The position numbers and the translations under genes are program-made. Below, piece by piece: positions 8,647 through 17,185 of a stretch of DNA of 64,000 nucleotides (the stretch's first letter is position 1; each line of letters starts with the position of its first letter). The notes beneath the pieces are model-generated. The model was not told the origin of the DNA and searched no databases. It saw only the letters and a list, made by a program, of their open reading frames with translations. The stretch is from JBJMLO01 sp045805265 (lineage in GTDB: Bacteria > Actinomycetota > UBA4738 > JACQTL01): assembly GCA_045805265.1 (NCBI GenBank), contig JBJMLO010000008.1, positions 197,769 to 261,768 of the forward strand, given 5' to 3'.

Positions 8647-8763
8647 CTCGAGAACAACGACCTCCCGGTGGGCCGTCGCGGTTCACCGGGAGGGTGTCCG
8701 CCCCGGCGAGTCCATCCGCCTCGCGTTCCCGCCGGCGGCCCGGCCATTGGAAAGGACCCGCTC

Positions 8764-9855
8764 GTGATCGACGATCACGGACACCCCTTCGCATTGGAGG
8801 GTGGCCGTCTCGACCTCGCGGCGCTGACGCTCGACGTGAACCCCGACGAGGGAGGGGACGAACGGCGGGCCCGCCTCGGTCCGGCGCGCCTGTGGCAGGA
8901 GATGCTGACCACTCGGCTGGCGGCACGCCTGGGCTGCGAGCCCGGCGACGTCCCCGCGGCCAGGGCCGAGTCGTCGAGGGACTGGACCCCGTACGTCCGC
9001 GGGCTGTTTGCCGACGCGGGCATCACCGGCCTGGTGATGGATGTGGCCTATCCGCCGGATGCGTTCAACCGCCTCGAGACGTTCCAGGAACTCACGGGCT
9101 GCGCGGTGCACCCGATCTTCCGGACCGACCCGCTGGTCGACCGCCTGATCGGCGAGGGGGCGGGCGCGGCGGAGATCGTGGACGGCGTGACGTCCGCCAT
9201 GGCCGATGCCGCGTCGCGGGGGCACGTCGGGTTCAAGACGATCATGGCCTACCGCACCGGGCTGGCCGTCGACCCGGCGGTGTCCGAGCGTGAGGCCGAG
9301 GAGTCGCTCCGGGAGCGGGACGTACCGGTGCGGCGTCGCGGGAAGGGCCTTCGGGACCTCGTGATCACCCGGGCCCTGGCCACGGCGGCGGAACTCGGCC
9401 TGCCGTTCCAGATCCACACCGGGTTCGGCGACTCCGAGATCCGCCTGGCCGAGTCGAACCCGCTTTTGCTGGAGGAGCTGCTTCGGTCGCCGCAGGGATC
9501 GGCCGGCCGGATCGACCTCATCCACGGCGGGTTCCCCTGGCACGAGGAGGTGGCCTTCCTCGCCGCCACGAAGACCAACGTGTGGGTCGACGTATCGCTG
9601 TTCAATATCTTCTCGCCGGCCACGGTCGGCGACCGGCTGCTGCGGTTGGTCGACCTGGCGCCGGTGCACCGGCTGCTCATGGGGACGGACGGATTCCACG
9701 AGCCGGAGCTCTACTGGTTCGCCGCGACAGTGCTGCGGGACGCCTGGAAGGTCGTGCGGAGGCGGCTGCACGAGGCCGGGGCCGGGGACGCCTGGCTCGC
9801 CGACGCGGAGGCGCGCATGTTCGAGGACAACGCCAGGGAGCTGTATGGCATCTGA
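8764..9855 (+). CDS. Amidohydrolase family protein (amidohydrolase_2, FluG-N-like)
   Basis: A 363-residue TIM-barrel metal hydrolase. Metal ligands are visible: His5-x-His7 in DDHGHPF, a His in PFQIHTGFGD, a His in DLIHGGFPW and an Asp in LLMGTDGFHE. This family contains decarboxylases and amide or lactone hydrolases, and homologues are found next to or fused with glutamine-synthetase-like proteins (FluG). A GS-like gene lies in the same island at 17.9 kb. The start is the GTG at 8764, preceded by GGAAAGGA; the longer open frame upstream is Pro/Arg-rich and unlike the family. Confidence 0.85.
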   Translation: MIDDHGHPFALEGGRLDLAALTLDVNPDEGGDERRARLGPARLWQEMLTTRLAARLGCEPGDVPAARAESSRDWTPYVRGLFADAGITGLVMDVAYPPDAFNRLETFQELTGCAVHPIFRTDPLVDRLIGEGAGAAEIVDGVTSAMADAASRGHVGFKTIMAYRTGLAVDPAVSEREAEESLRERDVPVRRRGKGLRDLVITRALATAAELGLPFQIHTGFGDSEIRLAESNPLLLEELLRSPQGSAGRIDLIHGGFPWHEEVAFLAATKTNVWVDVSLFNIFSPATVGDRLLRLVDLAPVHRLLMGTDGFHEPELYWFAATVLRDAWKVVRRRLHEAGAGDAWLADAEARMFEDNARELYGI

Positions 9856-10633
9856 CCGGGCCGTCGTGCAGTCGCTCGACCGGGCGCTGTCGATCCTGGA
9901 CGTGCTGCGGTTCTCCAACCGCGGCCTCCCGCTCGGCGAGGTGGCGGCCCGGGCCGGGCTGCCGAAGTCGACCGCCCATCGCCTCCTCTCGACGCTCGAG
10001 ATGCGGGGGTTCGTGGCCCGGGACCCCCAGAACGGCGCGTACCGGCTCGGCCTCAAGCACGTGGCCCCCGTGGGGGCGGGCCCGGAGATCCGGGAGGTGC
10101 TGGAGGGGCTGGCCGCGCGGTCCGGCGAGACGGCGAACCTGGGGGCCCTGGTCGGCCGCGAGGTGCTGTACGTCGACCGCGCGGACTCGTCCCAGGCCCT
10201 GCGGTGGCAGCTCGGCGTGGGGAGCCGCGTCCCGGTGCACTGCTCCGCCCTGGGGAAGGCCGTCCTGGCCTCGCTCCCCGAATCCGAGGTCGCGGTGCAC
10301 CTGCCCCGCCGGCTGCGACGGAGCACGCCGAACACGATCACCGACCGGGATGCGCTCCTCGCCGAGCTGGACGCCGTCCGAAACCGCGGGTTCGCGGTGG
10401 ACGACGAGGAGTTCATGGAGGGCGTGCGCTGCGTGGCCGTTGCCGTCCTCGCCACGGGCGGCCACCACGTCCGGGCGGCCCTGTCGCTGGCCGGGCCGGC
10501 CTTCCGGTTCACCCGGGACCGCGCGTCCGGCGAGGTCGACGCGCTGAAGCGGGCGGCCACCACGGTGGCGCGTGTGCTCGGCGACCAGGGACTGCTCACG
10601 GCGCAGGCGCCAGCGGCAACGAACGAGGGCTGA
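9845..10633 (+). CDS. IclR family transcriptional regulator
   Basis: A 262-residue regulator with an N-terminal winged helix (ALSILDVLRFSN then EVAARAGLPKSTAHRLLSTL) and a C-terminal IclR effector domain with HCSALGKAVLASLPE and GFAVDDEEFMEGVRCVAVAV. The ATG overlaps the end of the amidohydrolase gene by 11 bases, and the stop abuts the next GTG. Its place inside the catabolic operon suggests control of that operon by a small organic acid or pathway intermediate. Direction of control is not known. Confidence 0.93.
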   Translation: MASDRAVVQSLDRALSILDVLRFSNRGLPLGEVAARAGLPKSTAHRLLSTLEMRGFVARDPQNGAYRLGLKHVAPVGAGPEIREVLEGLAARSGETANLGALVGREVLYVDRADSSQALRWQLGVGSRVPVHCSALGKAVLASLPESEVAVHLPRRLRRSTPNTITDRDALLAELDAVRNRGFAVDDEEFMEGVRCVAVAVLATGGHHVRAALSLAGPAFRFTRDRASGEVDALKRAATTVARVLGDQGLLTAQAPAATNEG

Positions 10634-11833
10634 GTGGGCGACCCGGCCCTCACGCGAGACGTTCCGCCCCTCGACGTGGCCCGGGCCGAGGCGCTGCTGG
10701 TCCGGATGCCGCTGCTCGAACCCTTCGTCACGAGCTTCGGCCCCACCGAGTCCCGCCACGTGGTCCTGGTCCGGCTCGAGGACGGCGACGGCCGGGTGGG
10801 GTGGGGCGAGGCCGCCCCACTGGACCATCCCTTCTACCTGCCCGACTTCGTCGCCGGGACGTTCGATCTGGTGGCCGACTGGGCGCTGCCGCTCTGCCTG
10901 CGGGCGGACGTCCACCACCCCCGGGATGCCGCCCGGACCATGGCGGCGATCCGCGGGAACACGTTCGGCCGCATGGGGGTGGAGGCGGCGTACTGGACGC
11001 TGTTCGCCGAGCGCGAGCGGTGCTCGCTGCGCGCGCTGTTCGGCGGGCGGGCGTCGCGCATCCCGGTCGGGGAGAGCATCGCGATCAGGCCAACGGTCGA
11101 CGAGGTGGTGGAGGAGGCGGAGCTCAGGCTCCGCCAGGGCTACCGGCGCATCAAACTGAAGATAGCGCCGGGATGGGACGTGGAGGTCGTCCGCGAGGTT
11201 CGCCGGGCCATCGGCGACGACGTGATGCTGCAGGTCGACGCGAACGCCGCCTACACGCTGTCCGACGCGGAACGCCTGGCCGAGCTGGACGAATTCGGCC
11301 TGGCGTGCATCGAGCAGCCGCTGGAGTTCGACGACCTCATCGGCCACGCCGCGCTGCAGGGGCGGCTGGCGACGCCGGTGTGCCTCGACGAGTCGCTTCG
11401 CTCGCCCGGCCATGTCCGCGCCGCGCTGGACGCGGACGCGTGCCGCAACGTCAACCTCAAGCCCGGCCGCGTGGGGGGGATCGTCGCGTCGCTCGAGATC
11501 GAGCTGCTGTGTCGCGAACGGGGCGTGCCGCTGTGGTGCGGTGGGATGCTCGAATCCGGCATCGGACGGGCGCCGAACATCGCGCTCTGCTCGCTGGCGG
11601 GGTTCACCGACCCGGCGGACATGTCGCCGGCGTCGGTGCTGTACGAGGACGACCTCATCGATCCAACGTTCGAGGTCGAGCCCGATGGGTGCATCGAGGT
11701 TCCGTCCGGGCCGGGACTGGGGTATCGCGTGGAGGAGGAGCGAGTCCGTTCCCGCGTGGTCCGGTGGATCCAGCTCGACGGCGACGGGACGGTCCGGGCC
11801 CGAGGCGAGGGAAAGGAGAACGGAGCCACATGA
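10634..11833 (+). CDS. Enolase-superfamily enzyme, OSBS/N-succinylamino acid racemase-like
   Basis: A 399-residue muconate-lactonizing-type member of the enolase superfamily. Catalytic residues are in place: Lys174 and Lys176 in RRIKLKIAPG, metal ligands Asp202 (VDANAAY), Glu227 (IEQPL) and Asp252 (CLDES), and the opposite base Lys276 (VNLKPGR). This pattern, with the GGMLESGIGRAPN segment, is that of o-succinylbenzoate synthase/N-succinylamino acid racemases (MenC type 2). No menaquinone gene is nearby, while an aminotransferase and permease are, so racemisation of an N-acyl amino acid or a related proton transfer is more likely than menaquinone synthesis. Confidence 0.85.
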   Translation: MGDPALTRDVPPLDVARAEALLVRMPLLEPFVTSFGPTESRHVVLVRLEDGDGRVGWGEAAPLDHPFYLPDFVAGTFDLVADWALPLCLRADVHHPRDAARTMAAIRGNTFGRMGVEAAYWTLFAERERCSLRALFGGRASRIPVGESIAIRPTVDEVVEEAELRLRQGYRRIKLKIAPGWDVEVVREVRRAIGDDVMLQVDANAAYTLSDAERLAELDEFGLACIEQPLEFDDLIGHAALQGRLATPVCLDESLRSPGHVRAALDADACRNVNLKPGRVGGIVASLEIELLCRERGVPLWCGGMLESGIGRAPNIALCSLAGFTDPADMSPASVLYEDDLIDPTFEVEPDGCIEVPSGPGLGYRVEEERVRSRVVRWIQLDGDGTVRARGEGKENGAT

Positions 11834-12321
11834 GCGAGCGGATCGAGTACTTCCGGACGCGGGACGACGTCGAGTTCGGGGAGGGCGAGCCCCGGTTCCT
11901 CAACGTGTTCCGCGACGTCCTGGGGCTGGAGGTGGAACGCGACCTGGTCCTGCGGCCGGTGTTCGGCCTGAACCTCACGATGTCGTTCGTCTCGATGGAA
12001 CCGCACCGCGTGGCCCCCGTCCACCAGCACCCCCAGGAGCAGATCGGAACCGTGATCGAAGGCGCCTACGAGTTCGAGCTGGCCGGGGAGAAGCGGGTGG
12101 TCCGAAGGGGCGACGTCTACGTGGTTCCGCCGAACGTGCCCCACGGCGCGGTGACCCACGACGAGGGGTGCCTGGTCCTCGACGTGTTCTCGCCGCCCCG
12201 CGAGGCGTTCGATGAGATCATGGAGCAGGCCGTGGCCGAGCTCGGACGGGACGGCGCCGGAGAGGTGTGGACCCTGCCCTCCCTTCGGGGGGACGGCGGC
12301 GAAGGGGCGGACGCGCCATGA
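11830..12321 (+). CDS. Cupin domain protein
   Basis: A 163-residue single-domain cupin. Motif 1 is HRVAPVHQHPQEQIGTVIEG (His-x-His-x4-Gln rather than Glu, then Gly) and motif 2 is PPNVPHGAVTHD. His/His/Gln plus the later His could hold a metal ion. It overlaps both neighbours by 4 bases (ATGA). A paralogous cupin is encoded at 14.1-14.6 kb on the other strand with the same ending, PP-x-VPHGA...DVF-x-PPR, which suggests two steps on related substrates or two stereoisomers. The reaction is unknown. Confidence 0.83.
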   Translation: MSERIEYFRTRDDVEFGEGEPRFLNVFRDVLGLEVERDLVLRPVFGLNLTMSFVSMEPHRVAPVHQHPQEQIGTVIEGAYEFELAGEKRVVRRGDVYVVPPNVPHGAVTHDEGCLVLDVFSPPREAFDEIMEQAVAELGRDGAGEVWTLPSLRGDGGEGADAP

Positions 12322-13328
12322 CGAAGGGCGCCCCCGGCTTCGGGCCACAGGGATGGGCCTATCTCGACGGGGAATTCGTCCCGGTGGAGGAGGCGAAGAT
12401 CTCCATCGCCACTCATGCCTTCAACTACGGCACGGGCTGCTTCGAGGGGATCCGCTGCTACTGGAACGCGGAGCACGAGGAGCTCTACGTCGTCAAGCTG
12501 CTCGAGCACTTCCGGCGCCTCCTCCGCTCGGCCCGCCTGTTCCGGATGGACCCCGGCAAGAGCGGGGAGGAGCTCGCGGAGATCGCCGTGGAATGCGCGC
12601 GCCGCGGCGGGTTCCGCACCGATACCTACATCCGGCCCATCGCGTACAAGGCGAGCCTGGCCATCCGGGTGGGGCTCGTCAACCTGGAGGACGGGTTCTG
12701 CTGCTTCACCGCGCCGATGGGGGCCTACTTCGACATCGAGCGAGGCCTGTCGGTCATGGTGAGCGGATGGCGGCGCAACGACGACAACGCCATCCCGGCC
12801 CGGGCCAAGGCCACGGGGGGCTACCTGAACGCGGCGCTCGCGATCGCCGACGCGCAGGACGCCGGGTTCGACGAGGCCATCATGCTGACCCAGGCCGGCA
12901 CCGTCAGCGAGGGCAGCTCGGCGAACCTGTTCCTGGTGCAAGACGGCCGGTTGGTCACCCCGGCCGTGAGTGACGACATCCTGGTCGGGATCACCAGGGG
13001 ATGCGTCATCGAGCTGGCCGCGGCGCTCGGGGTGCCGGTGGAGGAGCGCACCGTCGACCGCACCGAGCTCTACGTGAGCGACGAGGCCTTCCTGTGCGGG
13101 ACCGGGGTCCAGGTGGCGCCGGTCACCAACGTGGACGGCCGTGTCGTGGGGGCGGGGAAGATGGGCGAGGTGACCCGACAGATCCAGGATCGGTACCTCG
13201 CCGCGGTCCACGGCGAGCTGGAGGAGTACCGGAGCTGGCTGACCCCGGTGTACGAGGGGGCCGCTCCGGCGCCGGGCGTCCCGCCGGGCTCGCCGGCCAC
13301 GGAGGCACCCCCGTCCGAGCCGGCCTGA
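12318..13328 (+). CDS. Branched-chain amino acid aminotransferase family (class IV PLP)
   Basis: A 336-residue fold-type IV PLP enzyme of the IlvE/D-amino acid transaminase family. HAFNYGTGCFEGIRCY at the N-terminus, PLP Lys164 in ARAKATGGYLNAAL, and MLTQAGTVSEGSSANLF (phosphate-binding and substrate loops) are all clear. About 25 C-terminal residues rich in Pro, Ala and Gly extend past the family end. As the last gene of the permease operon it may take the amino group of the imported compound rather than make valine or leucine; a general IlvE role is also possible. Confidence 0.9.
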   Translation: MTKGAPGFGPQGWAYLDGEFVPVEEAKISIATHAFNYGTGCFEGIRCYWNAEHEELYVVKLLEHFRRLLRSARLFRMDPGKSGEELAEIAVECARRGGFRTDTYIRPIAYKASLAIRVGLVNLEDGFCCFTAPMGAYFDIERGLSVMVSGWRRNDDNAIPARAKATGGYLNAALAIADAQDAGFDEAIMLTQAGTVSEGSSANLFLVQDGRLVTPAVSDDILVGITRGCVIELAAALGVPVEERTVDRTELYVSDEAFLCGTGVQVAPVTNVDGRVVGAGKMGEVTRQIQDRYLAAVHGELEEYRSWLTPVYEGAAPAPGVPPGSPATEAPPSEPA

Positions 13329-13332
13329 GGGG

Positions 13333-14115
13333 CTACAGGTACCGGCCCATGCCGCCGGCGACGTCGACGCTGGCGCCGGTCACGTAGGCCGCCCGGTCGC
13401 TGCACAGGAACGCGACCACGCCACCCACCTCGTCGTCGCGGCCGAACCGCCCCAGCGGCACCTCCGCCTCGGCCATCCGGGCGAAGAAGTCGTCCTCGGA
13501 GAGCTCCGGACCGAGGCGCTGGTGGACATTCTTCCACTGCGGGGTCACCACGAAGCCGATGTTCACCGTGTTCACCAGAATGCCATCCTTCGCCACCTCC
13601 ATCGACAGCGCCTTGGTGAACGCGAGGCAGGCCGCGCGGATGGTCGACGTGGCGAAGAACCTCGGATCCGGATACTTCCCGTACACGGCGTTGATGTTCA
13701 CGATGCGCCCGCCCCCGCGGGAGCGCATGTGCGGCAGCGCCTCCCGCGAGCACCGGATCATCGAGAACAGCTTCACGTCGAGATCCTCCTGCCAGTCCTC
13801 GTCCGTGAGGGTCTCGAACGTCCCCGGGTGGGCCCGCCCCGCGTTGTTCACCAGGATGTCGATCGCGCCGAGCTCCTCCGCGCACCGGGCGATGAAGGAA
13901 CGGACCTGATCGGGCACCGTGACGTCGCAGGCCTCGCCGAAGACCTTCGTGCCGTGTGACTGCAACGCCCCCGCAGCCTCCGCCACCTCCTCGGGGTTGC
14001 GGGCGCAGATGGCGACGTCGCACCCCTCCCCGGCCAGCTCGTCGGCGATGGCCCGTCCCAGGCCCTTCGATCCTCCGGTGACGACGGCCTTCCTGCCGCG
14101 GAGCCCCAGGTCCAC
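13333..14115 (-). CDS. SDR family protein with a non-canonical active site
   Basis: A 260-residue short-chain dehydrogenase fold protein. The nucleotide site TGGSKGLGRAIA (13-24) and NNAGRAHPG (90-98) are intact. Where classical SDRs have Tyr-x-x-x-Lys, this protein reads FFATSTIRAACLAF at 153-166, so both Tyr and Lys are missing; the family subgroup with P-D-P-R-F before this stretch shares the change. Either catalysis differs or the protein is not a standard dehydrogenase. The GTG at 14115 lies 3 bases after the cupin stop. It is the last gene of the minus-strand operon from the PLP aminotransferase. Confidence 0.88.
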   Translation of the reverse strand: MDLGLRGRKAVVTGGSKGLGRAIADELAGEGCDVAICARNPEEVAEAAGALQSHGTKVFGEACDVTVPDQVRSFIARCAEELGAIDILVNNAGRAHPGTFETLTDEDWQEDLDVKLFSMIRCSREALPHMRSRGGGRIVNINAVYGKYPDPRFFATSTIRAACLAFTKALSMEVAKDGILVNTVNIGFVVTPQWKNVHQRLGPELSEDDFFARMAEAEVPLGRFGRDDEVGGVVAFLCSDRAAYVTGASVDVAGGMGRYL

Positions 14116-14117
14116 CG

Positions 14118-14591
14118 CTACGTGGCCTCCTCCGGCCCGCCCTCCGCCCGGCTCCGCAGCATCTCGAGCAGGACCCGGCGGGGCGGGTCGAACACGTCGA
14201 TCTCGAAACAGGTCGAGTCGAGCGTCCGTGCTCCGTGCGGCACGCCGGGGGGGACGACCACAGCCGTGCCGCGGCGCATCGTCCGCAGGTCGCCGTCGAG
14301 GTCGAACTCGAACTCGCCGTCGATGACGAATGTGATCTGCTCCTCCTCGTGTGCGTGGCGGGGCGCTTCGGTGTGCGGCTCGTAGCGGACGAAGTTCACC
14401 ATGAACCGCTCCCCCACCACCGGCCGGAACTCCAGGCCCGGGACCATCTCGACGGCCTCGAGGTCACGTTCGTAGTCGACGTAGGCTCCGTGGCCCACCG
14501 GGGCCAGGGAGGGGTCCAGGGCGAAGTAGCGCCCCGCCTCGCGATGATCCGCGCGACCGCCCTTCGCGGCGGCCCACGAGGGGTCCGTCAC
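14118..14591 (-). CDS. Cupin domain protein (second paralogue)
   Basis: A 157-residue cupin. Motif 1 is TEAPRHAHEEEQITFVIDG and motif 2 is PPGVPHGARTLDST, giving the His-x-His, Glu/Gln and His set for a metal. It shares with the cupin at 11.8 kb the ending VPHGA...CFEIDVFDPPR. The start is the GTG that overlaps the stop of the FMN protein gene (GTGA); the open frame extends upstream only as a shadow of that gene. Function is unknown; a decarboxylase, isomerase or dioxygenase step in the island is possible. Confidence 0.83.
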   Translation of the reverse strand: MTDPSWAAAKGGRADHREAGRYFALDPSLAPVGHGAYVDYERDLEAVEMVPGLEFRPVVGERFMVNFVRYEPHTEAPRHAHEEEQITFVIDGEFEFDLDGDLRTMRRGTAVVVPPGVPHGARTLDSTCFEIDVFDPPRRVLLEMLRSRAEGGPEEAT

Positions 14592-15157
14592 GACGGCGTG
14601 CCCTCGGCCGTCTCCGGGTACAGCTCCGGATGCTTGTACCGGGGGTGCCAGTCGAACCCCTGCCAGGTGGTCAGTTTCCTCGGGACGATCTTGATCGTCC
14701 AGCACGGCTCGACGTTCACCGAGCCCCGGTACTCCTGCGCCCGCGGGCCGAGGTACCGCGGGCCCGTGTAGCGCTCGCCGATCAGGTTCCACAGGGACTT
14801 CTCGCCGTTCTCCAGGAACGGGCCGACGGCGGCCTCGACGACGACGCCCGTCCCCTCGCAGATGACCTTGCGGATGGGCGGAACGGGCTCGTCCACCACC
14901 AGCGACACTCTCGGGTCGCGGGCGATGTAGTGCGCCCAGGCCGAGCGGGCCCTCGGCACCACGTAGAACGACAGGCCGTCCCAGTGGTACCAGCTGGGCA
15001 CGACGTACGGCCAACCGTCCGGCTTCAGGCACGCCACCCGGGCGATCCATGGCCCCTGAAGGAACTCGTTCATCTCCTGCGTCGACATGCCGCCGATCCG
15101 CTCCCCGCGCCAGCTCCCTCTCCCGCCGGACGCCTCTTCGCTCGCCGTCTCGCTCAT
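14588..15157 (-). CDS. Pyridoxamine 5'-phosphate oxidase-fold flavin/F420-type protein
   Basis: A 189-residue split-barrel flavoprotein. MSTQEMNEFLQGPWIARVAC then PDGWPYVVPSWYHWDG is the standard start of the PPOX-like domain, and DPRVSLVVDE is the second strand pair. The C-terminus (TTWQGFDWHPRY) is longer than in the smallest members. Such proteins use FMN, FAD, heme or F420, and the cofactor cannot be read here. The ATG overlaps the aminotransferase stop and the end overlaps the cupin start, so it is made with both. Confidence 0.83.
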   Translation of the reverse strand: MSETASEEASGGRGSWRGERIGGMSTQEMNEFLQGPWIARVACLKPDGWPYVVPSWYHWDGLSFYVVPRARSAWAHYIARDPRVSLVVDEPVPPIRKVICEGTGVVVEAAVGPFLENGEKSLWNLIGERYTGPRYLGPRAQEYRGSVNVEPCWTIKIVPRKLTTWQGFDWHPRYKHPELYPETAEGTPS

Positions 15158-16392
15158 CGCAGCGCCCCCTTCACCACGCCGGCCAGACGGCGGATCCCCT
15201 CGTCGATCTGGTCGTCCTCCACGCGACTGAAGGCCAGCCGCAGCGTGTTCGAGCCCGACCCGTCCGGGTGGAAGGGGGCGCCGGGGACGAACGCGACCCG
15301 CTCGGCCATGGCCTCCTTGGCCAGCTCGACGGTGTCGAGGCCGGACGGAAGGGTCATCCACGAGAAGAACCCACCTCGGGGACGCGTCCACGTCACGTCG
15401 TCCGCCGGCATGTGGCGATCGAGCGCGTCGAGCAGCACCCCGCACCGCCGGCCGTAGAGCTCCACCGAGCGGCGGATCCCGGCGTCGAGGTGGCCCCGCC
15501 GACCGTACTCCTCCAGGAGCCGCTGGCCGAGGGCGCCGGCGCACTGGTCGGTGTTCTGCTTGGCCCTCGTCATCTGGGCGATCACCGGAGCGGGCCCGGC
15601 CGCCCACCCGAGCCGGACGCCCGGAAAGAACGTCTTCGAGAAGGTGCCCGCCTGGAGGACCATTTCGGGGTCGAGCGACCACAGGCTGGGCAACCTCGCT
15701 CGATCGCCGTCGAATCCCAGCTCGCGGTACGCGACGTCCTCGACGACGAGGAAGCCGTAGCGGGCCGCCAGCCCGACCAGCGCCCCCCTGCGCTCGCTCG
15801 ACATGGTGACCCCGGCGGGGTTCTGGTGGTCCGGGATGGTGTAGAGGAGCTTGGGAACGCGCCCCTCGCGCGAGGCTCGACCCAACTCGTCGGCCAGGCG
15901 GTCGACCTGAAGGCCGTCGTCGTCCACAGGGACGGCCCGAACCTCCGCCTCGAATCCCCGGAACGCCATGATCGCGCCGAGGTAGGTGGGCCCTTCGACC
16001 AGCACCAGATCGCCCGGGTCGAGGAAGGTCTTCGACACGAGCTCGAGTGCCTCGATCCCACCGCTCGTGATGAGCAGCTCGTCCGGTGCCGGGCGGCGGC
16101 CCTCCCGCTCCTGCAGGCGGTCGGCCAGGAACGCCCGGGGGCCGGGAAGGCCCTCGGTCGGCGCGTACTGCATGGCCGACGCGTCGCCCGCCGCTGCCAG
16201 GTCGGCCATCAGGCCGGCCAGGATGTCCGCGGGAAACGTCTTCGGGTCGGGGAAGCCGCCGGAGAACGACACGATGTCGGTGACGTTCGCCAGGGCGAGG
16301 ATCGCCGCCAGGCCTCCCCCGACGTCGACCCGGGTCCGATCCGCGAACGCAGCCTCCCACCCACCGACGGGTTGTCGGGTCGCCATCCGCAT
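15154..16392 (-). CDS. PLP-dependent aminotransferase, class I/II (2-aminoadipate/LysN-like)
   Basis: A 412-residue fold-type I aminotransferase without the GntR helix-turn-helix of MocR proteins. It shows SFSGGFPDPKTFP, TSGGIEALELV, the PLP ring Asp region (YTIPDHQNPAGVTMS), and the Schiff-base Lys253 in GTFSKTFFPGVRLGW. The closest known types are 2-aminoadipate, kynurenine and aromatic aminotransferases. The start (ATG at 16392) has GGAGG 7 bases upstream; the open frame extends to 16506 but only through the promoter region. It is divergent from the Lrp gene and heads an operon with the FMN protein, cupin and SDR. Confidence 0.9.
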   Translation of the reverse strand: MRMATRQPVGGWEAAFADRTRVDVGGGLAAILALANVTDIVSFSGGFPDPKTFPADILAGLMADLAAAGDASAMQYAPTEGLPGPRAFLADRLQEREGRRPAPDELLITSGGIEALELVSKTFLDPGDLVLVEGPTYLGAIMAFRGFEAEVRAVPVDDDGLQVDRLADELGRASREGRVPKLLYTIPDHQNPAGVTMSSERRGALVGLAARYGFLVVEDVAYRELGFDGDRARLPSLWSLDPEMVLQAGTFSKTFFPGVRLGWAAGPAPVIAQMTRAKQNTDQCAGALGQRLLEEYGRRGHLDAGIRRSVELYGRRCGVLLDALDRHMPADDVTWTRPRGGFFSWMTLPSGLDTVELAKEAMAERVAFVPGAPFHPDGSGSNTLRLAFSRVEDDQIDEGIRRLAGVVKGALR

Positions 16393-16541
16393 CGCATCGC
16401 CTCCTTCGCGCCCAAGCGCCGTCCGCGACCGGTCCGTGGTCCGCGGTCGCCCCCGCAAGCGCCACGTGAGCCGGAATTTGCCCGGGGCTTCGGCCGAGTG
16501 TAACATCCACGCCGTCGCCGGGCGATCAGACGGAAGGTCAC

Positions 16542-16588
16542 CCGGTATTCCGACCGTTCATACACACGGAAACCGGGCAGAGTAGGCT
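16542..16588 (+). promoter_or_regulatory. Candidate Lrp operator and leaderless -10 element
   Basis: CCGGTATTCCG (16542-16552) and CGGAAACCGG (16567-16576) form an inverted repeat with one extra base. It is followed by TAGGCT (16583-16588), a -10-like element only 5 bases before the Lrp ATG, which implies a leaderless transcript. The repeat sits where autoregulation by the Lrp protein would act and could also control the divergent aminotransferase operon. Confidence 0.4.
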
Positions 16589-16593
16589 ACCGA

Positions 16594-17181
16594 ATGGTGC
16601 AGGCCGAGGTTACGCCCCCCCGTCCCCGACGAACCGACCGCGAGGCTCGCCCCCCCGCCGTGGCCCTCGACGACCAGGACCTGGCCATCCTCCGGCTCCT
16701 GGTCGAGGACGCCAGGATCTCCATGCGCCGCCTGGCGCGCGAGGTCGGCATGTCCGCCCCCGCGGTGGCCGACCGGGTCTCCCGGCTGGAGCGGAGCGGC
16801 GTGATCCGGGGATACCGGGCCGACCTCGACCGGGCCGCGCTCGGCCACGATCTGGTCGTGTACATCGGCGTGGTCGCCGTGCAGGGCGGCGCCCAGCCCG
16901 AGCTGGTGGCCTCCCTGCGGTCCTTCCGCGAGGTCGAGGACGTGCACGTCGTGACCGGGCCGAAGGACCTGCTGGTACGCCTCCGGGTGCGTGACCACGA
17001 GCACCTCCGGGAGGTCCTGTTCGACCGGGTGTGGGGGCTGCCGGGCGTGGACCGGACCGAGACGTACATCAGCCTCGCCCACATGGAGCCGAAGGACTTC
17101 GACGGCGAGCTGCTCGGCCTCATGCTGGCCGACCGACGGCGGGCCGAGCCGATGGACCCACCACCCGACCGGGAGAGGTGA
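16594..17181 (+). CDS. Lrp/AsnC family transcriptional regulator
   Basis: A 195-residue regulator with an N-terminal helix-turn-helix (LDDQDLAILRLLVEDARISM, then LAREVGMSAPAVADRVSRL) and a C-terminal RAM ligand domain (VEDVHVVTGPKDLLVRLRVR and GVDRTETYISLAHM). Lrp proteins sense amino acids and form octamers. It starts a plus-strand operon with the glutaminase and GS-like genes (4-base gap) and faces the aminotransferase operon, so it may coordinate both. About 25 extra residues rich in Pro and Arg precede the DNA-binding domain. Confidence 0.93.
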   Translation: MVQAEVTPPRPRRTDREARPPAVALDDQDLAILRLLVEDARISMRRLAREVGMSAPAVADRVSRLERSGVIRGYRADLDRAALGHDLVVYIGVVAVQGGAQPELVASLRSFREVEDVHVVTGPKDLLVRLRVRDHEHLREVLFDRVWGLPGVDRTETYISLAHMEPKDFDGELLGLMLADRRRAEPMDPPPDRER

Positions 17182-17185
17182 GCGC

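Noticed and set aside
8668..8763. The longer N-terminus of the amidohydrolase
   Set aside because: The extra 32 residues are Pro/Arg/Gly-rich, have no ribosome binding site, and precede a well-placed GTG with GGAAAGGA.
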